Positions 11,061-22,828 are shown, counted from the first letter of the stretch. The stretch: 64,000 nt of DNA from Dipteronia dyeriana (GCA_032871835.1 CM065300.1:111969088-112033087); one strand, 5' to 3'. The notes: generated by a model from the letters alone, not told the origin. A program made the numbers and translations.

Positions 11061-11397
11061 CAAATACCGAGATAGCTTCCAATGAGGGCAAACTCTACCC
11101 AAATAAGTTCCTCTCCGGGTGATCTCTTAATCCAGCATAACACCAGGCAAAGAGGTCAGTTTGGTTGATAACTGCTTCTATTGGATGGACTCAATAGCTG
11201 CCTATCTCCATAAGGGAAAGCTTTAAAAGTATCTAGAGCAATCTCGAAAGCTCAGGAGGGCCTCAGTCATATACTGCCTGATTGACAGGTACCTCTACAG
11301 TAGAGGAAAGTCCCTTCCCCTACTCTGGTGCTTGCATCCAGATGATACTGGTTGGGCACTGAAAGAAGTCCAATCAGGTAAATACGGGAACCATACT
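11061..11397 (+). pseudogene. int: Tat-B integrase, N-terminal zinc region, cut off
   Basis: This is equivalent to 4860-5170 of Tat-A: RGKSLPLLWCLHPDDTGWAL is at about 11,305-11,365, followed by KYGNH. The module ends in the middle of the H2C2 domain, where a copia-C LTR begins (TGTTAGG at 11,398). The Cys-x2-Cys half is missing. Confidence 0.82.
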
Positions 11398-13100
11398 TGT
11401 TAGGATTATCCTCAATAGCAAGAGTGTTATAAGGTTTTTGGCAATCATTTCATATTAATAGAGCGATTTCTAATTTTAACAAATCTTATAGTATTTATAG
11501 TTTAATTATTATAGTTTTCAAAAATAAATAATCATAAGGTCAAAAGACTATGAGAAAAGAAGAATTTTTCATGCATCAGGATATGTATGAGGTAGACATA
11601 ATTCTTTAGTTAGTCTTGAACAATATTCACAACTTAAAATAAAGATTGGACGTCATTTTCATATTAAAGTTGTAGATTCTTTTGCTAGCATTTGAGTGGG
11701 ATCAAATGTGTTATGATGAGTCTAAAATCTTCATAGCGTGGTTTCATTGGGCAAAGGAATCTAGTGCTCTAGGTGCATTAAATAGGATCACAGTGAGATA
11801 CTTTATCCTGAATCGTCAATGGATAAAAGTTTTTACTTGAAGTCAATCGGAGTGTCTATCTCAATCATGAGATAAATGATGGACTTATGGTTGCAAGTGT
11901 TATCATTTGAGCTATTAGTGAGTACGATTATATAGCATAGTCTATCCTTGATAGTTTGTTGAAATTCATTTGTTAATTGATAGAGGACTTCATTTATAGA
12001 TATGGACATCGTGGCTCCATTTATTAAATGTGAGTAGAATATCATCATATGGATATTTTGAGGTATTGGATATTAAATCTTAACATTAAATTTTCAATAG
12101 TGTCTATTGAAATATGGCTTCTGGACAAGTCAAAATATCCAAGTTCAAAATGTGGTCATATGAGTAAATACGGTAACTAGGAGAGCTATAGGTGGTCTTT
12201 GAGCTCTTGGCGATTACTGGTATTCTTCACGAGGATACACTATATCCACTAAGATTGCCTGGGGTACAAATGAGGAATATTAATTTATTCTATCTTTATT
12301 TAAAAGTTCAATTTTAGTTCTTTAGGGAATGAACTAAAATTAATATATCGGACCTAAGTGAATCATTTTTTGATTGTGATTAGGTTATGTTTATTGAAGC
12401 TAAAATTTAGATAGCCTTTCATGATCCCTAATTCATACGAACTTACATGGATCACTTGATATATTCTACTTGACCAATTTATGGGTCCATCTAGAATTGT
12501 GTTAAGGCATGTGGACTTGTATCTTTTAATAAGAATGGGTTTAGTTCACATGTGGACCTTTTATTGAGGTCCAATGGTTTTAATAAAATAGGAAAAACAT
12601 TATAAACGCCCATGTATGGACTTGGACGGCAAGGATAAATATAATAGCCTGTTATATTGTTTTTATTTTATTATTTAATATATTGGTAATTATTTAATTC
12701 GTTAATTATTTAATTATTTAATTAAAAGTCAAAATATTTTTCCTAATAGGAGAAGGTCTCCTAGTGCTATACTATTGTTGGTGGGATGATAAATATCAAA
12801 TACTATATTTGATAAGTAGATATATGAAAGGAATTTATTTATTTAGTCAAATTATGAAGCATTTGATTTCTATCAAAACTCTAATTGACAATTGGTCAAA
12901 TTAGAAGTTTTGATATAGTCACAATTTAATTTGTATTCAATAATTGGTTATTGAATAAATACACTATTGAGTTGGATTAGGAGTTTCGGTATGGAAAAGA
13001 AATCTTCTTTGAGTGAGGATTCTTGGCATCCAAGTAAATCCTCATAGTGGTAGCATTCTTGCTCACCAAGTAAATCCTTCTTATGAGAGGATTTGGACAT

Positions 13101-13110
13101 CTATATATAC
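13101..13110 (+). promoter_or_regulatory. Candidate TATA box of copia-C LTR
   Basis: CTATATATAC precedes a plausible start region inside the LTR. The nearby AT-rich insertion just downstream would have changed the transcript leader. Confidence 0.5.
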
Positions 13111-13155
13111 TCCTATGTAAATTTCGGCCAAATGAACATAGAGTATTGAGAGAGA

Positions 13156-13535
13156 AAAATTTAGGCCCAGTCATGCAGCTGTCGGTCCGTTTTTATTTTT
13201 ATTTTTCACAAACGACTTTGAAAACGTGTTCGTTAATTTTTTTTCATTTAATTTTTGAAAAACAAAAAAAAAATGAAAAACAAAAATAGTGTTAAAATTG
13301 AAAGATTTGAAAAACATAAAATACTTATTTTTTTGTTTTTGTTTTTATTTTTCATTTTGTTTTTCACTTTGTTATATAATTTTTTATTTTAAACGATTAA
13401 TTATACTGTTATACGTTTGATATGACTAGTACAAGGCGGGACAAGATTTTTAAATGACGAAAGTGCCCCTCATATATATATATATATATATATTCCAGAA
13501 TAATTTATTCCCAACTAGAACTAAAAACATTCATG

Positions 13536-13574
<39 letters not shown>

Positions 13575-14537
13575 TTAAGTACATTATAATATATACTATA
13601 TATTATATAATATTATAATATAGTTTTTATATATTATAATATATAATGTTAAAGAATATATTACATATATATAATATTATAATATATATTACTATATACA
13701 AATATTATAATATTTACATAATTAGTATATCAATATTCTATAATATATGTATAATATTATAATTATATATACTATAAAATACAATAATATATTAGATACT
13801 ATTATATGTTATATATATATATAATATTTATATAATTATTATTACATAATATTATAATATATATATATATTAATACTATATTTATTATAATATATATTTA
13901 TATATTTATAATGTTATTATATATAATAATATATTATATAATAATATATATATATATATGACGTATTATATATTTATATAGGGTATAATGTAATATATTT
14001 TGTATTAGTATATATAAAAATATAATATAATATAATAACATAATAATATAATAATATATATAATATTATAATATAAATAATAATATACATAATAATATTT
14101 AATATATATTTCATATATTATTATAATATATATATATATATATATATTAATATATATTATAGTTATTTATTTATAATTTAAGAGTTTAGTTTTGATTAAT
14201 TCATTTTTTTATATGTTTTTTTGAATTAATATTTTATGTGTTACGTTTATTTAATTTAAAAATTACAATACAAAAATTATATCGGTTAATTATTTAATCA
14301 ATTTGTTTATAGTTGTAATAATAATAAACAAAATGCCAAAATTGATATTTCAATTTTTGATAGTTTTTGGTTAACCTATCAGACGCGTTTTTTCCGTTTT
14401 CATTTTCAAAATACAACTTTCAGTATATACTACCAGATATATTTTCATAATTCGAAACTGAAACCAAAAACACTGTTTTTATTTTCATTTTTATTTTTAA
14501 AAAACAGCAACTGAAAAACGCTTACAGGACAGGCCCT
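13156..14537. mobile_element. AT-rich insertion with DNA-transposon-like ends
   Basis: This block interrupts the copia-C LTR. Its two ends are loosely inverted: GGCCCAGTC... on the left and, read from the right, GGGCCTGTCC.... Both then run into gttttt/aaaaac-rich stretches in opposite orientation. It is flanked by TTA on both sides. This would fit a non-autonomous PIF/Harbinger-type (Tourist-like) element, but the terminal match is imperfect. The core (13,470-14,170) is almost pure A and T with several (AT)n runs. No transposase frame exists. Confidence 0.45.
13470..14170. repeat. AT-rich low-complexity block with (AT)n microsatellites
   Basis: It is about 700 bases of nearly continuous tataatattataatata-type sequence. 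Pure AT runs occur near 13,476-13,493, 13,540-13,569 and 14,129-14,146. It holds nothing coding. Confidence 0.9.
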
Positions 14538-15041
14538 TAGTTTTTGCTCTAGATAAAATTTGGCCAACTCATAGAAATAGTGTGTAGAATTCGATCAAGC
14601 ATAGAGAAAAGAGGGAGCGTTTTTGTTTCCGGTAGTACACTAGTATCCTTTACATCCAAAAGATTTTTTTGTACAAAAAACAAATCGGGTTCAAATGAGT
14701 TACAATCAAATAGATTGATAATTCACAAGTGAACAAACGTTCTTGGGTTTCCTCTTAGAGGATTATTGTGACTAATAAAAGAAAATGATTTTTTTTTTGT
14801 TTTCATCCTCAGGTATACAATTTATAGAAAGGGAGCCCACACTCCTAGGTGATTCACGTTTGTGATTAGATTGGAAGATCTTGTGGATTCAATTCAGCAC
14901 AACTTCAATCATCACGAGAAAATGGTAAGATACTTTTAATATACGTTAATAAATTAAGGGTTAAGGTTCTTTCTTTTAAAGGCAAAATTTTAAATTATAC
15001 TCAAACCTTCCACCACTTTTGATTTTATTTTTCCCTACAAT

Positions 15042-15053
15042 TGGTATCAGAGC
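15042..15053 (+). other. Primer binding site of copia-C
   Basis: TGGTATCAGAGC lies two bases after the LTR end. It is the standard copia site complementary to initiator tRNA-Met. Confidence 0.92.
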
Positions 15054-15187
15054 CTGGTTGTACCCTTGATTAATTTATGCATAGAAATGTGATTATATTC
15101 TTCTTTTTTTTTTTTTTTGTAAATATGCATGTTTAAGAAACAGATGACACTTTAGGTATTCCCATATATATTTACATTGGAATGTAT

Positions 15188-15233
<46 letters not shown>

Positions 15234-16398
15234 TTTATAATGTGATATGTTATTGCTCAATTTTGGTCATAGAATTTCTATGTATTTTTGTTTTGGTATT
15301 GTAACAAGAAGGGGGCCCTATCATCGCCATAATTTCCTTCTTGGTAGTTGTGAAGTTTTTTTTGTTTATTATCGTAATAAAAAAACTACATAAATTTATT
15401 GTTTAACATTCTGCTATAAAAAAAATTCAAGTATCGAAGATTCGAAGATTTGAAGATTTAAAGAATTGGAAGCAATCGAAATAAGTTTGGTACTGTGTGC
15501 ACCATAGCAACAATCGTGCGTACGAATGAGCATCCAGCCACGATTGTTGTGGCATGAGCTGGCACGGCAGCCCTTTATGGCATTGTGGGGTGCGCATGTC
15601 AATGGGAGGCAGCCAAGGGGTCCAAATGGATGATGGTTGCATGAAGACTTGTTCGCCAAGAAATGAGTTTTTGTTTTCCAAAAAATTGTAATTTACTTGC
15701 TTTTCTAGGGTGGACCAAAATTGTAGCTATTTATATTTTCTTTAATATTGCAATGTTTGTCATTGTTTGATAACATGTAATATAGAATAGGAGTGCCACT
15801 CATATATCTCTTTTGGTATGAACATGCATTGAACGGTGTAGGTATCTAATTGGCATATAGATAACTTAGTAATCAATCTATGGAATTCGATCACACGCCT
15901 TAAACAATTAAGTGGGAGAAAGTGTTTCAGACACCTACGGCCTTCAAGTTTAGTTGAGCTTTATGTTTCATGTAATTACCTCTCAAGGGGTATTCATGAA
16001 TGGAATTTAGCAAGATAGTTCCTAAAAAGGATAGACTAGACAATTGACTCAAACGATATCTACTCTTAAAGGAGGGATATTTATGACGGAATATATTGAA
16101 GGTTGATAACTTGGTAACACACTCAATGTGATTTTATTAATATCCTCCCAAGAGTTCTTTTTAATAAAATCGCAAGGCTAAATTTGAAAACGCTAGTTGC
16201 TATGTTAATAATTAGGTGGGACCTAGTCCAACTAGTAGATGGTGTGAACTCCCAAAGGAGGCATGATATTTATGGGTGTTGGATCAGCATTGAAACTTAT
16301 GATTGAATTATTTTATTTTATTCAAGATAAATATTCGAAAGGCATATATCATGATTGTTTACTTATATAACTTTTGTTATTATAAAGAAATCAAGACT
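15054..16398 (+). other. Copia-C 5' leader, non-coding
   Basis: No convincing ORF is present. Part of it (about 15,300-15,490) matches the reverse complement of 45,120-45,245 in the second copia-C copy, which identifies it as family leader and not foreign sequence. It includes a poly-T run near 15,105. Confidence 0.65.
15188..15231. repeat. (AT)n microsatellite
   Basis: A pure dinucleotide run of about 20 units in the copia-C leader. Confidence 0.95.
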
Positions 16399-16757
16399 TC
16401 ATCCCTAATCAATATCCTAAAAGATAATACTTTAACTGATGGTAATCATGTCACATGGAAAAGGAAAATTGGGTTGTTGTTGCAACCTCAAAAACATAAG
16501 TTCGTTATGTCTGCTCCTAAACCACCAACTTCTACTAATGAATCTATTGAGGAGCAAAGAGACTATTATCAGCAATGAAAGACCTCAGATGAGATGGCCA
16601 AAAGTTATATTATGGCCACCATCTCCGACGTGTTGCAACAACAACATGAAGGAATGGAGACTACTGCCGATATAATGATGTCTCTGAAGAAGATGTTTGC
16701 TATGAAGTTCATGGCGACTAAGAGAGAGGCAGTAACTGTTTTCATGAATCGGTCCCC
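16399..16757 (+). pseudogene. gag: Copia-C gag, N-terminal part
   Basis: It reads as a copia UBN2-type gag: LKDNTLTDGNHVTWKRKIG, then KHKFVMSAP, then (after a TGA at 16,576) DEMAKSYIMATISDVLQQQH and MMSLKKMF. About 118 codons remain of a capsid that should exceed 250. It ends at 16,757, where Tat-B integrase sequence starts in another frame. The initiation codon is not certain because the frame is open upstream of the domain. Confidence 0.85.
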
Positions 16758-17571
16758 TTTCTACCATTCCAGGTCAAGCTAAGCATGCTATTGTTGCGAT
16801 TGACTACTTCACTCGGTGGGTGGAAGTAGGACCACTATCCCAGATCACAGAAGAGAACAACACCAAGTTTATCAAGACTAACGTGGTGTGCAGTTTGAGT
16901 GCCCCGATCATCATCATCACAAACCTCGATAAGTAGTTTGATAATGCTCGATTCAGTGATTTCTTTAAAGACTTGGGAATCGACCTTCGCTTTGCCTTGG
17001 TAGCCCACCCCAAAACCAATGTCTTGGTGGAGGCTACTAATAAGATAATTAAGATGCTCTTGAAGAAGAAACTCCAGTAGATAAGGGGCAAGTGGGCAGA
17101 AGAGCTATCTGAGGTATTTTAGGGATACGGGACCACCAACTGAATGCGACTGGGGAAACACCCTACTTCTTAGCCTTGGGGGGGAGGCGGTCCTGCCTAT
17201 AGAAAACAAACTGGCCTCATTTCCGGTCCAACACTTTAATCTAGAAAATAATAAGACCACGCTCAGGGTCAAACTTGACCTCCTGGAGGAAAAGCAAGAA
17301 AGAGCAGAGGAGATGGTAGCAGTTTACTAAAGCCGAATTGTGAGATACTTTAACAAAAGGGTGAAGACCTAGAGTTTCGAAGAATGGGACTTAGTACTAC
17401 AAAAGGTGACTTGAAACACCAGGGTCAAATTAGATGGGGTCCTTGGACCAAACTGGGAAGGCCCTTACTCGATAAAGGTAATGGTCCGGAGCTAGGCTTA
17501 TAAGCTCGAAGACATGTATCGATGGCCCATCGACCATACATAGAATGCTGATCATTTGAAGAGGTTTTAAC
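16758..17571 (+). pseudogene. int: Tat-B integrase core and C-terminus
   Basis: It resumes at DYFTRWVEVGPLSQITEENN (16,800-16,860). FDNARFSDFFKDLGID and VEATNKIIKMLLKKK follow, the latter carrying the catalytic Glu. The C-terminal region ends with GVLGPNWEGPYSIK and the ADHLKRF signature near 17,550-17,570, which Tat-A has lost. Stops at about 16,935, 17,076, 17,118 and later make it inactive. Confidence 0.86.
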
Positions 17572-17703
17572 CATAGGAAGGGAACTCCGAACAAAACAAC
17601 CTTACCTCGATATCAACATTAGTAGTCCTTAAACATTTCTATACTTTTAGTTTGATCATCAATAAAGTCTCCAGTTAGTTTCTTTGTCTCTAGTTGCGTA
17701 AGA

Positions 17704-17850
17704 GCATAGTTACCAGCCAGATCACAAGACTATGAGTACCAACTGGAACCCCTAATGCCTTGGTCGAGATATCATCCCCAAGAAGGATCTAGGTGTAAGT
17801 GCATAGCTGTCTGATAGATCGAGATAGCCATGGTAAGGTACCTCCCTCAT
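17704..17850 (+). repeat. Remnant of the 98-bp Tat repeat in Tat-B
   Basis: Two units start GCATAG at 17,704 and 17,801 (period 97). They share 'atgccttggtcg' and 'ccccaagaaggatct' with the Tat-A array. The second unit is only partial. Confidence 0.8.
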
Positions 17851-18719
17851 ATAGGGACGTAGGGTACCCTGATTAGTTTGACCAAGCATTTTGCCTAACT
17901 ACCAAAATTACTAAAAATAAGGATACTTGGCACCTCGACTCTCCTAGATGGGAAAATCATTGTAATAGAGGGTCCCATGAGGACCATCTCGACCAAGTAC
18001 CATGGTAACCTGGTACCGGTCTTTTGTTTGCTCCTGCTTATCTACTCATTTTTTTTCAAATTTTTTTGCATTGTTAGGGTTCATTTGAACCAGGCATACA
18101 CTATGAACTTGGAGTAGTGGCAGTGAGCGCTTCAACCAAGTCATAATCTGAGTACTAGGGTACCGTGGCAAGCAGAAGGTTCTTTATACCCAAACATTTG
18201 TTACTTGTACTTTCGCCAAAAGTCTTGTTACCAAAGCAATCGAAGCTGTAAATGCAACGTCCTGAAGAGATCGAGAAACCAAGGAAACAGGAAAGCCTAT
18301 GATCTAGGGACCGCAGGACCAAAATCTTGACTGAGTTCCTAAAATAGGCACCAATCACTCAGCCTATGTTGATCTTTTATACTTAGCAAAGATTTAATTT
18401 TTCTTGTATTTCTGGATTTTTGGTTAAGTCTGGTATACATACGAGACTGGCTTTCAAATCAAGTTCAGAGATAAGGCAAGACGTATTTGACCAAGATAGA
18501 TAAGAAGAAGGAAGAAGTTTTCATTCATAAAATTCAGGATCTCATCCCCTAGTTGGGCTACATTAGAACAAGTAGAAAGCCCATCCCCAAGCTTCTGGCT
18601 ATGTCATATTAAAAAAAATGGCTAACAAGAATGAAAAAGCAGCTGGTAATGATCTAATAGGTGCCCACCCCCTTTTCCGGGCAAAAACAATAAGCACCTA
18701 GTAATAAGGTCATGACATA
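17851..18719 (+). other. Tat-B 3' non-coding region
   Basis: No supported gene is present. The final part (about 18,540-18,690, ending in 'cccccttttccgggc') corresponds to Tat-A 6730-6890 and is the trailer of the antisense ORF. Confidence 0.6.
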
Positions 18720-19558
18720 TGCAACAGCATCCTCTTGGTGTCCCCCTACAGTGGCAACTTCTTCTAGTGGCTGACTGACAACCTGCTTTTTAATTAGCAC
18801 TTGGCAACCTCAGCTAGGATCTCAAGAGGGATTGGCTCATTCTAGGAACCGTGGTAAACCCCACCCTAACATGCTCATCAGTTGGCTTTCCATCACCTAC
18901 TCCCTCTGCTCGAACCGGACTAGCTCGGCTTTCCACTACCTAATTAGAGACAGGCTGGTCTTCCATCGCTCCCTAAGCAACATGCAAGCCTTCTTCTACC
19001 TCTTTGGAAGCAGGCGATACCTTTGTAATCCCAGACCGCTGATCTTCATCGTTTGTGCCTTTATCAGCACCAACAGTTCTATAGGGACCTGTTCCATCAC
19101 CAGTTGGGGTACACAGTTTTATTGCTCTCTCTAGGATTTCTTACCGTTTCCAGTTTGTGATGATGGATAGGTCGAAGGGAGAAGGGAACACATGGGCTGC
19201 TTAGAATTCCACATAAAAATAACCATTACCAAAAAAGGAGTCAACTTCCACCTCCAAACCGGTCACCTAACTGCGTAGAATTCGATTCTCCTCCACTTGC
19301 TCCCAAATTTTCTTCTTCCAAGAGTTTATCTCCATAGCTCGCCACACTGACCTGAGGGTTACCTGATTATCATTCCAGGTCACAACGAGTATCCTTCAAT
19401 GCCTTCTCGATCGCGTTCAGATTAAGCTTCAACATCTGCACCGTACCCTGAGTTCAAGTAAGCCCCCCTCTGGCATCCTCAGTATCAAATTTAGCCCTTT
19501 CAGCACACCTCCTTAATGCAGACATTTGATGGCTCACTAATGCGTTATACTTGAAAGT

Positions 19559-19651
19559 CTACAAATCACAGCAACCAAGTAAGCTATCACCAAAGTACTA
19601 GTTATGAACATATCATAAAAATAATGAAGCAGGACGTGACTGGCCATTTAC
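19559..19651 (-). other. Putative intron 2 of Tat-B antisense ORF
   Basis: On the minus strand it reads GAAAAG|GTAAAT ... GATTTGTAG|ACTTTCAAG. It is 93 bases long and AT-rich. It is positionally equivalent to the 70-base intron in Tat-A, although the two intron sequences have diverged. Confidence 0.7.
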
Positions 19652-20200
19652 CTTTTCAATAAGGGTTGAGCGCTTCGTGACCAAAACCTCAAAAGACAGC
19701 AAGGTCATTAGAGCCAGACTCCCACCAGGACAGGAGAGAATGAACCAGTCTAAGACCTCGTCCTAACTAGTAATCCTTGGTCGGGTTCTAGTACACTCTC
19801 GAGGAGTCAGAGAGGTGGTAGCATCAGTGGTCTTAATACCCCCCCTATGCTTGAGAAGGTACAGAAGCAGACATATGAGGTTGAATGGTAGTAGCAGTAG
19901 TAGTGCTAGTAGTAGCAGTACAAGAAATAACAGTAATAGTGTTAAAAGGAGCAGTAAAACCCTGACCTCTCACCCTGGTCAGCCAGGATGCAAATACATT
20001 CATCTTAGACATGAGTCTAAAGGTGAGAGGTGCCTTGGGAATCCCAACAGGTATACGCCTACCACATCTCACCACGATAGGAGGAGGAGGAGACCTAGCA
20101 ACTTAGGCGGTAGTGGAACCAGACTGAGTGGGAGATCTTAGAAGGGTCTGGCAATTAAACGGACCGGGCTTCCACTAAGCCGGTAGTAGAACATCTAAAA

Positions 20201-20282
20201 CTGCACAAATCAGTAAAGAATTAGAGTAAATAAGCGGCATGCAAGAAATTCGAGTCAACAAAAGTGGAAAGATTCAACACAC
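20201..20282 (-). other. Putative intron 1 of Tat-B antisense ORF
   Basis: On the minus strand it reads TCCAG|GTGTGTTG ... GATTTGTGCAG|TTTTAG. It is 82 bases long, T-rich, with a typical plant acceptor. The equivalent region is deleted in Tat-A, so there is no second example in the window. Confidence 0.55.
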
Positions 20283-21499
20283 CTGGAGAAGCTGTGAAGA
20301 TACGCTAATACCGGTTCAGCTAGGATCAAAAGCATCCGAGGTAGGATACTTCAGATTGACAAAGTTTCGCTTGACAATAACCTCTAAAATTACCCTAGAT
20401 TCAGTAGAGAGGAAAACCTTCCCCCAAGCTGGCTTGCCACTGAACTAGGTGGGAACCTAGTATTCAGTGCCCCTAATAAAGACCGAGCTATCCCATTCTC
20501 CACTTATCATAACCCGTTATTCCTTCCAACGATTATCTTTCTTAGTGGCGCTGGGGACTATAAAATTTAAGCTATTTTTTGCTCAGAGATAAAACTGCCC
20601 CTTTGGACCAAGGGAATTGGAAGTAACCTGAAAAAGGAATCCAAACTCGTCGGTTCCGGTTCCTTGTAAATACCATCCTTCTGTCATTGCTCCTTCCATA
20701 ACACAAGAAAGCCCACTCGGTGTCTCCAGAACCCGGCAGTTAGTTGAAGGGGGAGAGCTGCAGGGCGTGAGAGGGATGGAGAGGTAACCTAACCCCGCTC
20801 TCAAATACGGCGATGTCAATAGGAAGCACACATGATGAAGGGCTTAACACGTCGTACTTCCAATGGGGGCGGTGATGGTGATGCTAACAGGAATCCCAAA
20901 TCTTTCCTTTAGATGATTAATGGACTCGACTGTAGCGGTGGAATCAGGGATGATCCTAAAATTATATGGGAGGGTGAGTACCCCTCCTGCTGTGACAATG
21001 GCGGCCACGACCTGACCTTCTACAACTTCGACCACGCCTGATTCTCCTTTGGAATCTCCTTAGACTATCTCGAGTGGGGCATCTGGGTTGTTCAAAAAAC
21101 CAGACACAATAGTGAGGTTCCGATTAGAGTGGGGACGCTGAAATTGAGGGACATCGCTTTCGCTGTTATCCTTTTCCCGAGCTCTGTTTCCATGAGCAAA
21201 AGTAGAAAATTTGCCTTCCACGAGACAGACTATGCTTTCGTGGTCAGAACGAGACGTGGTAACACTAGAAAGTTAGCTATAAGAAGACAAAGAGGTGAAG
21301 GAAACAGAGGAAGCCTAAGGACTTTTTATTTAATTTTGAAAGTAGAAGATTTGAAAGAGTGAAGAAGAATGATAAGGCTAGCGTGTTAATGGAACAGTAA
21401 CCGATAACACCAATGAAGGAAGCAGAATCAATGGGGTAAGATTTTTGGTCAGATATGCCTAAAAACTCATGCCCCATCGAAAACATTTCGTTGTTTCAA

Positions 21500-22828
21500 C
21501 CGGGAACACATCCATCGCTTGACACGTAGGCTCTACATTTAATGAGAAGATTTCTTCCCAGATTCTAGTAACCTAGTTGGAAATGAAAATTTTCCCAAAT
21601 GAAATATGAAATCTGACTCCAACCCCAACTTAGTCACCTGTGTTCAAGTCAAAGGGAACTTCTGATAATAGTCAAATTTGGAAAGGGTTCAAAGGGAAAT
21701 TTTCCACCTACTTAAATACCTGGTAGAAGGTACCTCACGATACCTACTAACAAGAGCACGTTACAACCTGCCTCAAAAGTGTCTGATCCTGTATGATCGA
21801 GGCATCTCAGCATCATCATCAGGGTAAGGTAAGACCCCACCATCTAAATAAAGTACCCAGCTGAGACCCGGGCACCTTAGAAAAATATCGCATGTCCCTC
21901 AGGGAAACCATCCTACCTCCCTAGCAGTAAGGTGGAGGATTGTAAAGCTACAACAAGATCGTCCAAACGCCACATCAACAGAGAGGTCCCTAGGATATCC
22001 CACTAGCGGACTGCTACCATGGGGTACCTCGCAACCAAAATAATCAAGCTCCATACAACTACATTAATACCTAAAGGTACATCGCCACCATATTGGTAGC
22101 TAGAGATACCTCACCTTCAAAAATATTCCCATCGAGTAGCCTCCGTGCAATACCTCATTAAACGGCAAGCAGAATCACAATTATTCTCCAACACGTATCA
22201 AACTTCCACATGTATGCAAACCGAGTCGAATAGTCCAAGATGGAAACAAATACATCTTCTTCCAATATATCTTCAAAATAATTAATTCTTCTAAGTCGAC
22301 AGCATTAAACGTAAAATCCTGTCTAAAAAAAAGCGAAAATCAGTTCAGTGATTCATGACTTGTACACCACGAATCAACCCTAAAGGCTCATAATATAAAT
22401 ATATCGATAAAGGCACGTAGGTGGGATCGACCATTATTGATCCAAATTCTCCAACCTCCAGTGAAAATAACGTCCAGAAGGTTGTTGCTTAGTTCTACCC
22501 TTGGAAGGAAGCAAAGCCATCTCTATTGATTTTTTGTCCACTTGTCGACATATACGAGTTTGCCACTCCTATATTTTTTAGAGAAAGAGAGAGATAGAGA
22601 GAGAGTTTAACACTTGCGATGTACTTGTTATCAAACATTATAAACTCAATAAAAAAATAGTACCATAATAAACTGTTATTATATTGTCAGTAAATTGTTT
22701 TTATTCCACTCCTATTTTTCATGTTATAAGCAGTACTGAAGGTACCTACCCCGACTGCAGCCTACATAGGTAGCGGTCTTAAGGGTGTTAATCAAGATTC
22801 CTCACCTTGAGCGATTTTTTGGTTAACA
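21500..22828 (+). repeat. 3' LTR of Tat-B (left end approximate)
   Basis: The right end 'aagggtgttaatcaagattc...GGTTAACA' aligns with the Tat-A LTR end. A TATA-like stretch (about 22,388-22,400) lies about 435 bases upstream of the end, against about 425 in Tat-A. The left boundary is not visible as no second Tat-B LTR is present. Confidence 0.68.
22388..22400 (+). promoter_or_regulatory. Candidate TATA box of Tat-B LTR
   Basis: ATAATATAAATAT is placed relative to the LTR end as in Tat-A. Confidence 0.5.

Larger units (their letters stand above)
11398..15039 (+). repeat. 5' LTR of copia-C, enlarged by an insertion
   Basis: It has TG...CA termini. The first 660 bases match 45,241-45,905 in reverse complement and the last 240 match 8980-9239. 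Without the AT-rich block (about 13,156-14,537) it would be about 2.26 kb. No ORF in it looks real. Confidence 0.85.
11398..16757 (+). mobile_element. Copia-C element, 5' LTR to gag only, inside Tat-B
   Basis: The LTR starts TGTTAGG at 11,398 and ends CCCTACA at 15,039, then comes an initiator-Met primer site, a long leader and the start of gag. At 16,757 the copia sequence stops mid-gag and Tat-B integrase continues. Protease, integrase, RT and a 3' LTR are absent. A deletion that removed the rest of the copia element together with some integrase explains this best. Copies of the same family are present at 8980-9239 (LTR end) and in reverse at 33,566-45,905. Confidence 0.85.
18720..21150 (-). 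pseudogene. Antisense ORF of Tat-B, three exons, decayed
   Basis: Read on the minus strand, exon 1 (about 21,150-20,283) contains INHLKERFGIPVSITI (about 20,920-20,870), YLRAGLGYLSIPLTP and TEGWYLQGTGTDEFGFLFQV. This resembles the 'putative gypsy type transposon' domain (Pfam Transposase_28) by its GIP... and LRAGL...P pattern. Exon 2 (20,200-19,652) is Ser/Thr-rich. Exon 3 (19,558-18,720) matches the Tat-A antisense protein in its last part (IPLEILAEV). Several stops and at least one frame change are present. The strand is opposite to gag-pol. Its function is unknown, but the conserved introns argue that it was once expressed as a separate spliced transcript. Confidence 0.72.
9240..22828 (+). 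mobile_element. Tat-B: second Tat-lineage element, decayed and interrupted
   Basis: Pol begins abruptly at 9240 (inside RT), stops at 11,397 in the integrase zinc module, and resumes at 16,758 in the integrase core. It then runs through the integrase C-terminus, repeat remnants, an antisense ORF and a 3' LTR ending at 22,828. The protein order and the 98-bp repeat match Tat-A. No 5' LTR or gag is present. Roughly 200-300 bases of integrase are missing at the copia-C site, so that insertion was accompanied or followed by a deletion. Confidence 0.87.

Noticed and set aside
12977..13289. Overlapping ORFs on both strands at the copia-C LTR TATA region
   Set aside because: They are short, without motif, and lie within LTR sequence and the edge of the AT-rich insertion.
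13470..14170. Possible origin, matrix attachment or centromeric satellite
   Set aside because: It is low-complexity AT sequence without a regular repeat unit. An expanded microsatellite inside an insertion is enough.
15042..15053. tRNA-Met gene
   Set aside because: Only the 12-base primer complement TGGTATCAGAGC is present. No cloverleaf or A/B boxes surround it.
18832..19134. 100-codon + strand frame inside Tat-B
   Set aside because: It lies opposite to exon 3 of the antisense ORF, has no motif, and the minus strand shows the homology to Tat-A.
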